Origin: Kribbella caucasensis
GTDB lineage: Bacteria > Actinomycetota > Actinomycetes > Propionibacteriales > Kribbellaceae
Direction: 5' to 3'
Assembly (NCBI RefSeq): GCF_004361855.1
Contig: NZ_SNWQ01000027.1
Span: forward strand, 1-64,000
DNA length: 64,000 nucleotides
Shown here: positions 53,919 through 62,389 of the stretch, one piece after another
Layout: each line of letters begins with the position of its first letter
Position numbering within the stretch: position 1 is the first letter of the stretch
Translations under genes and position numbers: made by a program
Notes under the pieces: model-generated
What the model was told of the DNA's origin: nothing
What the model saw: only the letters and a program-made list of their open reading frames with translations
The model's database searches: none

Positions 53919-53965
53919 GGATAAAAGTCTTACACGCTACCTGCTTCCGTGTATGACTTTTATCC
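53919..53965 (-). promoter_or_regulatory. AbiEi operator: 18-bp inverted repeats touching the start codon
   Basis: GGATAAAAGTCTTACACG (53919-53936) and CGTGTATGACTTTTATCC (53948-53965) are inverse complements at 17 of 18 positions, 11 bases apart. One arm directly abuts the abiEi ATG, so no separate ribosome site exists and the mRNA may be leaderless or very short. The pattern fits AbiEi autoregulation by binding two inverted repeats. Confidence 0.8.
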
Positions 53966-54163
53966 AAGTTGCCGTCCTTCGTCCACTCGCTTGTCCACAG
54001 CCCGCGGTTACGCGCGAGGCGGCGGGATGTCAAAGGCTCAACCGGATTCGTGGACACGAACGGTGACCGGTAGGATGGGATGGCTGCGCCCTGCGTCGAG
54101 TGGCACGTAGATCCCGTCGTAGCCACCGCCTGACTTCTTCGAAAATGCTTGGAGCGCTTCCGC

Positions 54164-56026
54164 ATGCCCCTCCGTAACGATCTGCGCAACGTGGCCATCG
54201 TGGCTCACGTCGACCACGGGAAGACCACCCTGGTCGACGCGATGCTGTGGCAGTCCGGCGCCTTCGGGGCCCATCAGCACGTGGACGAGCGGGCGATGGA
54301 CTCCGGCGACCTCGAGCGCGAGAAGGGCATCACGATCCTCGCCAAGAACACCGCCGTCCGGCACAAGATGGCCAACGGCGAGCAGATGACGATCAACATC
54401 ATCGACACCCCCGGCCACGCCGACTTCGGTGGCGAGGTCGAGCGCGGGCTGTCGATGGTGGACGCGATCGTGCTGCTGGTGGACGCCTCCGAGGGCCCGC
54501 TGCCGCAGACCCGGTTCGTGCTGCGCAAGGCGCTGGCCCGGCAGATGCCGGTGATCCTGGTGGTGAACAAGGTGGACCGTCCGGACGCCCGGATCTCCGA
54601 GGTCGTCGACGAGACCTACGAGCTGTTCCTGGACCTGCTCGACCACGACGCGGACCAGAGCGCGCTGGACTTCCCGGTCGTCTACGCCTCCGCCCGGGCC
54701 GGCCGCGCGTCGCTGACCCAGCCGGCCGACGGCGGGATGCCGGACTCCGACGACCTCGAGCCGCTGTTCGAGACGATCCTGGCGAACGTGCCGGCTCCGA
54801 AGTACACCGAGGACGCCCCCCTCCAGGCGCACGTCACCAACCTGGACGCCTCGCCGTTCCTCGGCCGCCTCGCGCTGGTCCGGGTGCACGAAGGCACCCT
54901 GAAAAAGGGGGCCCAGGTCGCCTGGTGCCGTCACGACGGCTCGATCCAGAAGGTCAAGATCACCGAACTGCTGGTCACCGAGGCGCTCGAGCGGGTGCCC
55001 GGCGACTCGGCCGGTCCGGGTGACATCGTGGCGATCGCGGGCATTCCGGAGATCATGATCGGCGACACCCTGACCGACCCGGACAACCCCAGGCCGCTTC
55101 CGCTGATCACCGTGGACGAGCCCGCCATCTCGATGACGATCGGCACCAACACCTCGCCGCTGGCCGGCCGGGTCAAGGGCACCAAGGTGACCGCGCGGCT
55201 GGTCAAGGACCGGCTCGACCGCGAACTGGTCGGCAACGTGTCGCTGAAGGTGCTGCCGACCGAGCGTCCGGACGCCTGGGAGGTGCAGGGCCGTGGCGAG
55301 CTGGCGCTGGCCATCCTGGTCGAGCAGATGCGCCGCGAGGGGTACGAGCTGACCGTCGGCAAGCCGCAGGTGGTCACCAAGGAGATCAACGGCAAGCGGC
55401 ACGAGCCGGTCGAGCGGCTGACCATCGACTGCCCGGAGGAGTACCTCGGTACCGTCACCCAGCTGCTCGCGGTCCGCAAGGGCCGGATGGAGCAGATGAC
55501 GAACCACGGCACCGGCTGGGTCCGGATGGAGTTCCTGGTGCCGGCCCGCGGCCTGATCGGCTTCCGTACCGAGTTCCTCACCGACACCCGCGGTACCGGG
55601 ATCGCGCACCACGTCTTCGAGGGCTACGAGCCCTGGTTCGGCGAGCTCCGCACCCGGCCGTCGGGTTCGCTGGTGTCGGACCGGACCGGCGCCGCCACGT
55701 CGTACGCGATGATCAACCTGCAGGAGCGCGGCACCATGTTCGTGGAGCCGACCACCGAGGTGTACGAGGGCATGATCGTCGGTGAGAACTCGCGGTCCGA
55801 CGACATGGACGTGAACATCACCAAGGAAAAGAAGATGACCAACGTCCGGTCCAACGCGGACGAGTTCGAGAAGCTCATCCCGGCCCGCAAACTGTCGCTC
55901 GAGCAGTCGCTGGAGTTCTGCCGCGAGGACGAGTGCGTCGAGGTCACCCCGGACGCGATCCGGATGCGGAAGGTCGCACTGACGCAGGTCGAGCGCGCCA
56001 AGCTGGGCCGCAAGAGCAAAGCCTGA
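54164..56026 (+). CDS. typA: Translational GTPase TypA/BipA
   Basis: The 620-residue GTPase has G1 AHVDHGKTT, switch I REKGITI, G3 [11 protein letters not shown] and G4 NKVDR, then EF-G-like domains II, III and V and the TypA-specific C-terminal domain ([10 protein letters not shown]-type region, [16 protein letters not shown]). It binds the ribosome and matters in stress and low-temperature ribosome assembly. ATG 54164 with TTGGAG upstream is preferred; a TTG at 54149 would use the same bases as its own site. Confidence 0.95.
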   Translation: MPLRNDLRNVAIVAHVDHGKTTLVDAMLWQSGAFGAHQHVDERAMDSGDLEREKGITILAKNTAVRHKMANGEQMTINIIDTPGHADFGGEVERGLSMVDAIVLLVDASEGPLPQTRFVLRKALARQMPVILVVNKVDRPDARISEVVDETYELFLDLLDHDADQSALDFPVVYASARAGRASLTQPADGGMPDSDDLEPLFETILANVPAPKYTEDAPLQAHVTNLDASPFLGRLALVRVHEGTLKKGAQVAWCRHDGSIQKVKITELLVTEALERVPGDSAGPGDIVAIAGIPEIMIGDTLTDPDNPRPLPLITVDEPAISMTIGTNTSPLAGRVKGTKVTARLVKDRLDRELVGNVSLKVLPTERPDAWEVQGRGELALAILVEQMRREGYELTVGKPQVVTKEINGKRHEPVERLTIDCPEEYLGTVTQLLAVRKGRMEQMTNHGTGWVRMEFLVPARGLIGFRTEFLTDTRGTGIAHHVFEGYEPWFGELRTRPSGSLVSDRTGAATSYAMINLQERGTMFVEPTTEVYEGMIVGENSRSDDMDVNITKEKKMTNVRSNADEFEKLIPARKLSLEQSLEFCREDECVEVTPDAIRMRKVALTQVERAKLGRKSKA

Positions 56027-56152
56027 TAAAACACTTCAGCGGTTGGGCGATCCGGCGGGGGAAGAACGACCCGGATCGTTACAACCGGCTGGACGCGCAT
56101 GGCGTCTGAAGATCGGAAGAACATTTCAGCAGGGGGAAGGACAAAAGGAAAC

Positions 56153-56737
56153 ATGGGGATTCTGCGTAAGCTCGGCGCCGCCACGACAGCGGTCGCGATG
56201 CTGGGGGTTGGTGTGTTCGCCGCGACCGGTTCGGCCGGCGCCGCCACGACCCAGACCGCGAAGGCCACCGCGGTAGCACCGAAGGTTGCGCCCAAGACCA
56301 CCGCGCCGAAGCCGCTGGCTCCGGCCAAGACCACCAAGAGCGGCCTGGTGCCGGGCAAGCTGCGGCTCGACCGGCGCTGCATGACCGGCCGGATCATCTG
56401 CGTCAACAAGAAGACCCGCAAGGTCGCATTCCTGTACAACGGCAAGCTGCTCGCGACCGGCGACGCCCGGTTCGGTGGGCGCTCGACGCCGACCCGGCAG
56501 GGCATGTTCAAGATTCAGCGCAAGTCGAAGAACCACGTGTCGTCGATCTACAAGTCGCCGATGCCGTACGCGATGTTCTTCAGCGGCGGCCAGGCGATCC
56601 ACTACTCGGCCGACTTCAAGGCGCGCGGCTACAACGGCGCCTCGCACGGTTGCATCAACATGCGCGACAAGAGCAAGATCGCGTGGATCTTCGCCCGGGT
56701 CAAGGTCGGCGACCGCGTGCTGGTCTACAACGCCTGA
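56153..56737 (+). CDS. L,D-transpeptidase (YkuD domain), short form
   Basis: The 194-residue protein has a signal peptide (about 1-30: basic start then TTAVAMLGVGVFAATGSAGA), an Ala/Pro/Lys/Thr-rich linker (31-65) and a YkuD domain. The catalytic motif is H-Y-S-A-D-F spaced to A-S-H-G-C-I-N-M-R, with the SHGC cysteine as nucleophile. It would make 3-3 crosslinks or anchor proteins in peptidoglycan. ATG 56153 lies after a GGGGGAAGG stretch. It closely resembles the 57456-58328 protein. Confidence 0.9.
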   Translation: MGILRKLGAATTAVAMLGVGVFAATGSAGAATTQTAKATAVAPKVAPKTTAPKPLAPAKTTKSGLVPGKLRLDRRCMTGRIICVNKKTRKVAFLYNGKLLATGDARFGGRSTPTRQGMFKIQRKSKNHVSSIYKSPMPYAMFFSGGQAIHYSADFKARGYNGASHGCINMRDKSKIAWIFARVKVGDRVLVYNA

Positions 56738-56758
56738 GCTCAATCTGTACTACGTCTG

Positions 56759-56789
56759 ACGGCGGCCGGGATCACTTCCCGGCCGCCGT
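56759..56789. terminator. Terminator after the short L,D-transpeptidase gene
   Basis: ACGGCGGCCGGGA (56759-56771) and TCCCGGCCGCCGT (56777-56789) form a perfect 13-bp stem with a 5-base loop and TGCCTTTG following. It runs into the end of the convergent macro-domain gene, so it can serve both. Confidence 0.8.
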
Positions 56790-57275
56790 TGCCTTTGTGA
56801 AGGCTTTGAACAGCCGCGGCTCGACCAGGCAGAAGGTCGCTCGCTCCACGATCGTCGGCCGCTCCCGCAGCGTCTGAACGGCGATGTCCGCGGCGGACTG
56901 GGCCGGCCAGCCGTAGATGCCGGCCGACACCGCCGGAAGCGTCAGGTGCTTCACGTCCAGGCCCTCCGCGAGCAGCAACGCGTTGCGATAGCAGGACTCG
57001 AGCAGGGCCGGATCCCGTTGCCCTGCGTTGTAATTGGGCCCGACCACATGGATCACGTACTGCGCGGGCAGGTTGCCCGCCGTCGTCCAGCCGGCCTGGC
57101 CCGTCGGTACGCCGTCCGGGTACTTCGCGATGCACTCGGCCAGGATCTCCGGTCCACCTGCTCGGTGGATCGCCCCATCCACGCCGCCTCCGCCGCGAAG
57201 GGCGCGGTTCGCGGCGTTGACGATCGCGTCGGCCGCCACGGTGGTGATGTCCGCGGTACTGAGCACGATCTCCAT
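56772..57275 (-). CDS. Macro domain protein (ADP-ribose-binding)
   Basis: The 167-residue protein is a single macro domain: DAIVNAANRALRGGGGVDGAIHRAGG holds the ADP-ribose-binding loop and the conserved Asn, and VSAGIYGWPAQSAADIAVQTL the second loop. Family members remove ADP-ribose from proteins or hydrolyse O-acetyl-ADP-ribose. ATG 57275 with AGGAG in front gives the compact domain. It sits between two L,D-transpeptidase genes on the opposite strand. Confidence 0.9.
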   Translation of the reverse strand: MEIVLSTADITTVAADAIVNAANRALRGGGGVDGAIHRAGGPEILAECIAKYPDGVPTGQAGWTTAGNLPAQYVIHVVGPNYNAGQRDPALLESCYRNALLLAEGLDVKHLTLPAVSAGIYGWPAQSAADIAVQTLRERPTIVERATFCLVEPRLFKAFTKATAAGK

Positions 57276-57455
57276 CGGAACTCCTGGTGTGGAAGAGATC
57301 ACGAGTTGCAAACGAGACGTGTACTCACTGCGGTTAGCAACCTACGCTGACCCGGGCACGCAGGGAAACCGAACGGTACCGGGCGCCAACCAACAGGCCG
57401 GTGCGGGCGTCCCATGTGTGGCAGGGGAAGGTTTCGACCACGAGGGGTTTCCGAG

Positions 57456-58328
57456 ATGCGCGCGCGGAACTGGGTTCGCAGGTTGTACGCCGTCAGGCAC
57501 GTCCTGGCCGCGGCCGTCGTCACGGCGGCGATCGCCGGGATCGCGGGTTACGGACTGAACGGTTCCGAAAGCGTGACCAGCGCTGGAAGCCTGTCCGGTT
57601 CTGGTGATACGGCGGCCGCGACGCCGGTGTCGACGACCGATCTGAAGACCGTGCCGTTCGAGGTCAGCGGTGAGCTGCCGATCTACCCGGAGGCGCTGTG
57701 GCGGAACGGATCCACCAGCGCGGAGGTCCGCAAGGTCGAGGCCCGGCTGATCCAGCTGAAGCTGCTGGAGAAGCGCTGGCTGGACAACGAGTACGGCACG
57801 ATGACCCGGTCCGCGGTGAAGAAGTTCCAGACGTCGAAGGGGATTCCCGAACTCGGATACGTCGACCAGAACACCTGGGACCAACTCAAGTCCGCGACTC
57901 GCGAGCCGACCCAGGTCGAGCTCTACCCGCCGGCGCCGGTCGTGAACGGCAAGCGCCTCGACCAGCGGTGTGCGACCGGCGTGGCCCTCTGCATCGACAA
58001 GACCACCCGCAAGCTGCGGTACGTCGTCGACGGTGTCGTGAAACTGCAGTTCGACGTCCGGTTCGGCGCCAAGAAGACTGCGACCCGGGAGGGTAGCTTC
58101 ACGGTCGGATGGAAGAGCCGGGACCACGTCTCCAAGCTGTACGACTCGCCGATGCCGTTCGCGATGTTCTTCAGCGGTGGGCAGGCGGTCCACTACTCGT
58201 CCGATTTCGCCGCCCGCGGCTACGCCGGCGCCTCCCACGGCTGCGTGAACGTCCGGGACCTGGCCAGGATCAAGTGGCTGTTCGACCAGGTCAACCTCGG
58301 CGACAAGGTCATCGTCTACCGCTCGTAG
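57456..58328 (+). CDS. L,D-transpeptidase with peptidoglycan-binding domain
   Basis: The 290-residue protein has an N-terminal membrane anchor or signal (about 13-33, VLAAAVVTAAIAGIAGYGL), a helical peptidoglycan-binding domain (about 83-145; STSAEVRKVEARLIQLKLL and MTRSAVKKFQTSKG) and a YkuD domain with AVHYSSDFAARGYAGASHGCVN as the catalytic stretch. PMPFAMFFSGGQAVHY is nearly identical to the short paralogue at 56153-56737, so they arose by duplication. ATG 57456 is preferred over an upstream in-frame start at 57414. Confidence 0.9.
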   Translation: MRARNWVRRLYAVRHVLAAAVVTAAIAGIAGYGLNGSESVTSAGSLSGSGDTAAATPVSTTDLKTVPFEVSGELPIYPEALWRNGSTSAEVRKVEARLIQLKLLEKRWLDNEYGTMTRSAVKKFQTSKGIPELGYVDQNTWDQLKSATREPTQVELYPPAPVVNGKRLDQRCATGVALCIDKTTRKLRYVVDGVVKLQFDVRFGAKKTATREGSFTVGWKSRDHVSKLYDSPMPFAMFFSGGQAVHYSSDFAARGYAGASHGCVNVRDLARIKWLFDQVNLGDKVIVYRS

Positions 58329-58337
58329 TACTCCAGC

Positions 58338-58382
58338 GGGTGGGCGTTCGTAGTACCGGAGGCGGGCGTTCGTGGTACTAGA
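58338..58382. repeat. Short direct repeats after the second L,D-transpeptidase gene
   Basis: GGGCGTTCGTAGTAC recurs as GGGCGTTCGTGGTAC about 22 bases later, with partial GCGGGCGG flanks on each side. The second copy overlaps the end of the DUF2516 frame. No function is apparent. Confidence 0.55.
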
Positions 58383-58728
58383 GCGGGCGGGGGCCGCGTC
58401 TCCTGCGGATGCCCCAGCCGCCGCGGCCTCGGCCAGCCGCGGCGCGGAGGGCGGGGCGGGCGTCGACCAGGTAGACACCGGCGGCGACGATCCCGATCAG
58501 GCCGAAGAAGCTGAGCCAGCTCTGGAAGATGTGGGACAGCGTGAACGTCGCCAGAATCAGCACCCAGCCGGGCTTGGTCAGCTTGTCGGCGGCCACGAAC
58601 ACCGCACGCGGCCGGAGCGCCGCGTCCAGCAGGGCGACCAGCTTCAAGCCGAACAGCACCCACCAGATGATGGCGAAGGGGTCGCCGAACCCCGGGAACA
58701 GGGTCGGGAACGTAGCGAGTGGGAGCAT
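58378..58728 (-). CDS. DUF2516 family membrane protein
   Basis: The 116-residue protein has three membrane helices (about 12-36, 53-70 and 72-90: FAIIWWVLFGLKLVALLDAAL, KPGWVLILATFTLS, FFGLIGIVAAGVYLVDARPALR) and a basic Arg/Gly tail. The family is conserved downstream of hbhA in actinobacteria (as Rv0476 in Mycobacterium tuberculosis) and has no known role. It follows the HbhA-like gene on the same strand. Confidence 0.85.
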   Translation of the reverse strand: MLPLATFPTLFPGFGDPFAIIWWVLFGLKLVALLDAALRPRAVFVAADKLTKPGWVLILATFTLSHIFQSWLSFFGLIGIVAAGVYLVDARPALRAAAGRGRGGWGIRRRRGPRPL

Positions 58729-58831
58729 GCGTACGAGCGTAACGCAGTAGCCGGGTGGCCCACCTCTGCTGAGACGCAGATTGGGACCACCCGGCTTCGA
58801 ATTTCAGCGCGCGGGAGCGCGGAAACTACGC

Positions 58832-59365
58832 TCAGTCGCCGACCTTGGTGGCGGCGTCGGCGGCGGCCTTGGTCGCGGTCTTGGCGGTCTTGCGGGCGCT
58901 CGTCGTGGTCGCCTTGACGTTCCGGGCGGCCGAGTCGGCGGTCTTCTTCGCGGTGGTCCGGGTGGCCTTGGCCTTGCTCACGGTGGTCTTGGCCTGGGCG
59001 ACCAGGTCCTCGGTGGCCTTCTGGCTGCGGATCCGGGTCACGATCTCCTCGCCGCGGGTGGCGAGGTCGTCGTAGGTCTCCTCGACCTGGCCGCGGACGG
59101 TGGTCAGACCGGCCTGCGCGGCGGCGGGCAGCTCGCGGAGCTTGGCCGGCGCGGTCTTTGCGTCGGCGACCAGCGCCTCGAAGGCCTTGGTCAGCTCGGC
59201 CTGCGCCTTGCCGATCTCGGTCTGCACGGACGACTGCAGGGTCTTCTGGTCCAGCTTGGCGAACCGGGCGGTGACGTCCTCGCTGACCGCGCGGAACTTC
59301 TCCACCGCCAGGTCGCCGGCGCCGGCGATGACGTACAACGGGGTGACGGGCGTACGGGTAGCCAT
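58832..59365 (-). CDS. hbhA: HbhA-like heparin-binding haemagglutinin homologue
   Basis: The 177-residue protein is almost wholly helical. An N-terminal PLYVIAGAGDLAVEKFRAV segment and a long coiled coil (about 30-115) are followed by a Lys/Ala/Thr-rich tail (about 120-175) of AKTTVSKAKATRTTAKK and similar runs. The layout matches mycobacterial HbhA, where the Lys tail binds heparan sulfate; in a soil organism a cell-surface or lipid-body role is more likely. ATG 59365 is preceded by AAGGAGCA. It lies between an XRE regulator and DUF2516. Confidence 0.85.
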   Translation of the reverse strand: MATRTPVTPLYVIAGAGDLAVEKFRAVSEDVTARFAKLDQKTLQSSVQTEIGKAQAELTKAFEALVADAKTAPAKLRELPAAAQAGLTTVRGQVEETYDDLATRGEEIVTRIRSQKATEDLVAQAKTTVSKAKATRTTAKKTADSAARNVKATTTSARKTAKTATKAAADAATKVGD

Positions 59366-59405
59366 CAGGCTGCTCCTTGGGGTTTTGGTCTCGGGGTACG
59401 GCGTA

Positions 59406-59939
59406 CTACGGGGTGATGCGTTTTCTTGCAGGGGTCCTTGGATCGGGCTCAGCGGCGCTCTTCTTGGCCGCCGCGGACTTCTTCGCCGGCGCGGACTTCT
59501 TCGCCGGGGCGGGGCTGGTCGGGGCGGGGTTGGTCGCGGGGTGGTCGGGCTCGGGGTCGGCCGGGCCCTCGTTCTCCCGGACGAACGATGCGTAGACGTC
59601 GAGCAGGACACGCTTCTGCCGCTCGCTCAGCGCGGGGTCGAGCAGGATCGCGTCGGCGACACCCGACCTGCGGGTGCCGTCCGAGGTCTCATCGGGGTCG
59701 AGGATGCCGGCTCGCACGTACAGGGTCTCCGCGGAGATCCGCAACGCCTTCGCCAGCTGCTGCAACACGTCGGCCGACGGTTTCCGCAGGCCGCGCTCGA
59801 TCTGACTCAGATACGGGTTCGACACCCCGGCCAGGTCGGACAACTGACGCAACGACAGCTGCGCATGCCGTCGTTGCTCGGCGAGGTACTCCCCCACCGA
59901 TCCCACCGCACCAGCGGCGCGATCACTCAACCTGGCCAT
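59406..59939 (-). CDS. XRE-family transcriptional regulator with Lys/Ala-rich tail
   Basis: The 177-residue protein has a Cro/C1-type helix-turn-helix (about 17-72; SLRQLSDLAGVSNPYLSQIERGL) and a C-terminal tail of Pro/Ala/Lys repeats (APAKKSAPAKKSAAAKKSAA) that may bind DNA non-specifically. The order XRE-hbhA-DUF2516 matches Rv0474-Rv0475-Rv0476. A perfect 22-bp palindrome starts 18 bases before its ATG and is a likely operator for itself and possibly hbhA. Confidence 0.88.
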   Translation of the reverse strand: MARLSDRAAGAVGSVGEYLAEQRRHAQLSLRQLSDLAGVSNPYLSQIERGLRKPSADVLQQLAKALRISAETLYVRAGILDPDETSDGTRRSGVADAILLDPALSERQKRVLLDVYASFVRENEGPADPEPDHPATNPAPTSPAPAKKSAPAKKSAAAKKSAAEPDPRTPARKRITP

Positions 59940-59957
59940 GCGCCCAGTCTGCTAGCA

Positions 59958-59979
59958 GCTGCTTGCAATTGCAAGCAGC
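59958..59979. promoter_or_regulatory. Perfect 22-bp palindrome upstream of the XRE gene
   Basis: GCTGCTTGCAA-TTGCAAGCAGC is fully self-complementary and lies 18 bases upstream of the regulator start. A TTGCAA-centred palindrome of this length is what a dimeric XRE repressor would bind, so autoregulation is likely. Confidence 0.75.
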
Positions 59980-60033
59980 CCCACCGTGAGCCCGCTCACC
60001 CCGCGCTGAGCTGATGCTTGAACAAGAAACCGA

Positions 60034-60106
60034 GACCTTGACCAAGAAGCCGGGACCTCGGACAGCATCCATTCCTGTCCGATGTCCCGGTTTCCTGTTC
60101 AAGGTC
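60034..60106. repeat. Intergenic palindromic repeat, copy D
   Basis: A 32-base arm (60034-60065, ending CCGGGACCTCGGACAG) pairs with 60075-60106 (starting CTGTCCGATGTCCCGG) at 28 of 32 positions, with a 9-base loop. The outer GACCTTGA-CAAG/TTGTTCAAGGTC part repeats the AACAAG theme of the other copies. It lies between the XRE palindrome and the end of the asparaginase gene. Confidence 0.85.
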
Positions 60107-60133
60107 CAGGTTCGCTGGCCGAGGTCCCGGGAG

Positions 60134-61135
60134 CTACGCGAAGACTCCCGCGTGGGGCTGGACTGCGCCGACCTCGATACCGCCGCCGAACAAGGGGAAA
60201 CGGGCCTGCTGCTCGATGACGTCGTTGTCGACGCCGAGCTTGCGGAGTACGGCGGCCATCACCACGGCGCGGGCGCGCGGAGTACCGTCCTCGATCTTCA
60301 CCGCGATCCCCCGGCCGTCCGCGAGACCCGCGGCGTACACGCTTTCCGCGCCGGCCTTGCAGAACAACCCCGGCACGGCCCACATCAGCTCGGCCTCGTC
60401 GCGCGTACTCCCGCTGGCGTACTCCGGGAACGCCCGGAACGCATCCGCCACACGCGCCTCCAACGTCCCCGCGGCCGCCGACGCGAACAGGCCGAACGAC
60501 CGGGCCAACCCCGCCAGGCTGATCGCGAGAATGGGGGCGCCACAACCGTCGACCGCGACGTACGAGACCTTCTCCCCGGCCGAATCCTCGACCGCGGTCC
60601 GGATCGCTTGCTGCAACGGGTGTCCGGGCGATCGATAGTCGTTCGGGCCCCACACCCCGTCCGGGCTCTCCTCGCGCTCAGGATCGTGGAACGGCCAGTC
60701 GTTCGCGGTGCACGTGGCGATCATCGCGGCGTGCTTGCCGGAGCAGTTCATCGTGATCCGCTCCTTGCCATGCCCGGCCCGGACCCACTCATCGCGTGCG
60801 GTGTCGTCCAACGGGTACGCCGCCGGGGTGCGCAACGCCGACTCGTCCAGGTCGACGCCGGCCAGGATCCTCCGTACGCCGTCCAGGTGGAACCCCTCGC
60901 CCGAGTGGGACGCGCCCGCGAGCGCGAGCAGTTCGCCGTCCAGGTCCAGCCCGGATCGGAGCATGCCGAGTGCCTGCATCGGCTTGTTCGACGAGCGCGG
61001 GAACATCGGCTGGTCCACCACACCGGCAGACCACTCGACGGAGCCGTCCGCGTTCGTCACCACCACGGAGCCGCGATGATGCCCTTCCGCGAATCCGCTG
61101 CGGACGACATCGGCCAAGATCACAGGTTCGGTCAC
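60134..61135 (-). CDS. Asparaginase, rhizobial type II-like
   Basis: The 333-residue protein matches the asparaginase family with SSNKPMQALGML, HSGEGFHLDGVRRIL, MNCSGKHAAMIATC and VDGCGAPILAISLAGLARSFG, unrelated in sequence to EcAII. It hydrolyses asparagine to aspartate and ammonia. GTG 61135 (VTEPVILADVVRSG) starts the conserved region; a frame extending to 61204 adds a non-conserved stretch. No partner gene is evident. Confidence 0.88.
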   Translation of the reverse strand: MTEPVILADVVRSGFAEGHHRGSVVVTNADGSVEWSAGVVDQPMFPRSSNKPMQALGMLRSGLDLDGELLALAGASHSGEGFHLDGVRRILAGVDLDESALRTPAAYPLDDTARDEWVRAGHGKERITMNCSGKHAAMIATCTANDWPFHDPEREESPDGVWGPNDYRSPGHPLQQAIRTAVEDSAGEKVSYVAVDGCGAPILAISLAGLARSFGLFASAAAGTLEARVADAFRAFPEYASGSTRDEAELMWAVPGLFCKAGAESVYAAGLADGRGIAVKIEDGTPRARAVVMAAVLRKLGVDNDVIEQQARFPLFGGGIEVGAVQPHAGVFA

Positions 61136-61273
61136 GGCTGAACTGTAAGGCCCAGACGTCAGTACCAAAAACCCCAATAGGAGATGATTCCCCTCACAAT
61201 GCACTTCTGCCCGGTGCGCGGGTGTGGGTGCGGTAAGCGGTGCGCGCAGGCGCGCGATGGGGGTGGCTGGCGG

Positions 61274-62281
61274 TTACAGGCGGGCGCGGACGTGCAGGCC
61301 GACCTCGGGATCGACCACGAGCTCCTGGGTTGCGGTGACGGTCGGCTGGTCTTCGGCGACGACGGCCAGGTCGGCTGCTGTGTCTACTGAGCGCTTGACC
61401 AGGGCGAGGGCGATTGGGCCGTACTCGTGGTGGCGGGCGGCCGAGCCGATGAAGCCGACTTGCTTGTCGCCGACGTGGACGGCGTCACCATGGGCAGGGA
61501 GGCGGTCGACAGAGCCGTCCAGGTGGAGGCGGACGAGGCGACGTGGCGGGCGGCCGAGGTTGTGCACGCGGGCGACCGTCTCCTGGCCGCGGTAGCAACC
61601 CTTGTCCAGATGTACGCCGACGCCGAGCCAGCCGAGCTCGTTCGGGATCGCGCGCTCGTCCGTGTCCAGCCCGAACCGCGGTGCGCCCGCCTCGATCCGG
61701 AGCGCCTCGTACGCCCAGATCCCGGCCGGCGGTCCAGCCAGCTCGGCGAATGCGGACAAGTCGTCCCGCGGCAGGAACACCTCGTGCCCACCCAGCGAAT
61801 CCGCCCCGCTCCGGATCAACGCCGTACCGTCCGCGGCCGGCGTACCAGGGCGCCAAACGATCGCGTACGACGCGGTGACGTCGGTGATCTCCACCCGCGA
61901 CAGGAACACCATCTTGCTCAGCCACTCGACCATGGCCGCGGCGGCACCCGGCTCGGTGTGCAGCCAGAAGGTCTCGCCGTCGTCCACGCCGTACATGACG
62001 TGCTCGACGTGACCGGTCGGCGAGAGCAGCAGGGCCGTGGTGGAAGCACCCGCCCGCAGGCCCTCGAAGTACTGCGTCGTCAGCGCGTGCAGCCAGGTGA
62101 GCCGGTCCGGGCCTTTGATCGTGACCACATCCCGGTGCGAGAGGTCGACGAATCCCTTGCCCGCGACGAGTGCCCGTTGCTCCCGCAGGTCGGAGCCGTA
62201 GTGGGCCGCGACACCCGCGTCGACACCATCCGCCTCGACGGCGCCCGCCAGGTCCAGCAAGGGACTGCGATTCCGTGACAT
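61274..62281 (-). CDS. Folate-binding YgfZ-family Fe-S maintenance protein
   Basis: The 335-residue protein is a GcvT/YgfZ relative with an N-terminal folate-binding fold and the KGCYRGQETVARVHN signature with its conserved cysteine (about residues 235-249). YgfZ proteins use tetrahydrofolate to support Fe-S cluster enzymes. ATG 62281 (MSRNRSPLLDL) starts the domain; upstream in-frame starts overlap the divergent gene's promoter. It is divergent from the LLM oxidoreductase. Confidence 0.9.
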   Translation of the reverse strand: MSRNRSPLLDLAGAVEADGVDAGVAAHYGSDLREQRALVAGKGFVDLSHRDVVTIKGPDRLTWLHALTTQYFEGLRAGASTTALLLSPTGHVEHVMYGVDDGETFWLHTEPGAAAAMVEWLSKMVFLSRVEITDVTASYAIVWRPGTPAADGTALIRSGADSLGGHEVFLPRDDLSAFAELAGPPAGIWAYEALRIEAGAPRFGLDTDERAIPNELGWLGVGVHLDKGCYRGQETVARVHNLGRPPRRLVRLHLDGSVDRLPAHGDAVHVGDKQVGFIGSAARHHEYGPIALALVKRSVDTAADLAVVAEDQPTVTATQELVVDPEVGLHVRARL

Positions 62282-62389
62282 GTCACCAGCGTACGTCGAG
62301 CGACGTACGCCGAACGCCTCCCGCTGTGGGATGTGGACAACCCACAGCCTCGACCAGGCTGAACACACAACCTGCGAGAGGAGAAGGCG

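Noticed and set aside
54047-54076. TTCGTGGACACGAA dyad and TAGGAT hexamer before typA
   Set aside because: A plausible -10 but no -35 at the right distance, and the dyad is short. Kept out for lack of support.
54038-55612. 524-codon minus-strand frame opposite typA
   Set aside because: Antisense shadow of a highly conserved GTPase gene; composition is His/Asp/Arg-rich and motif-free.
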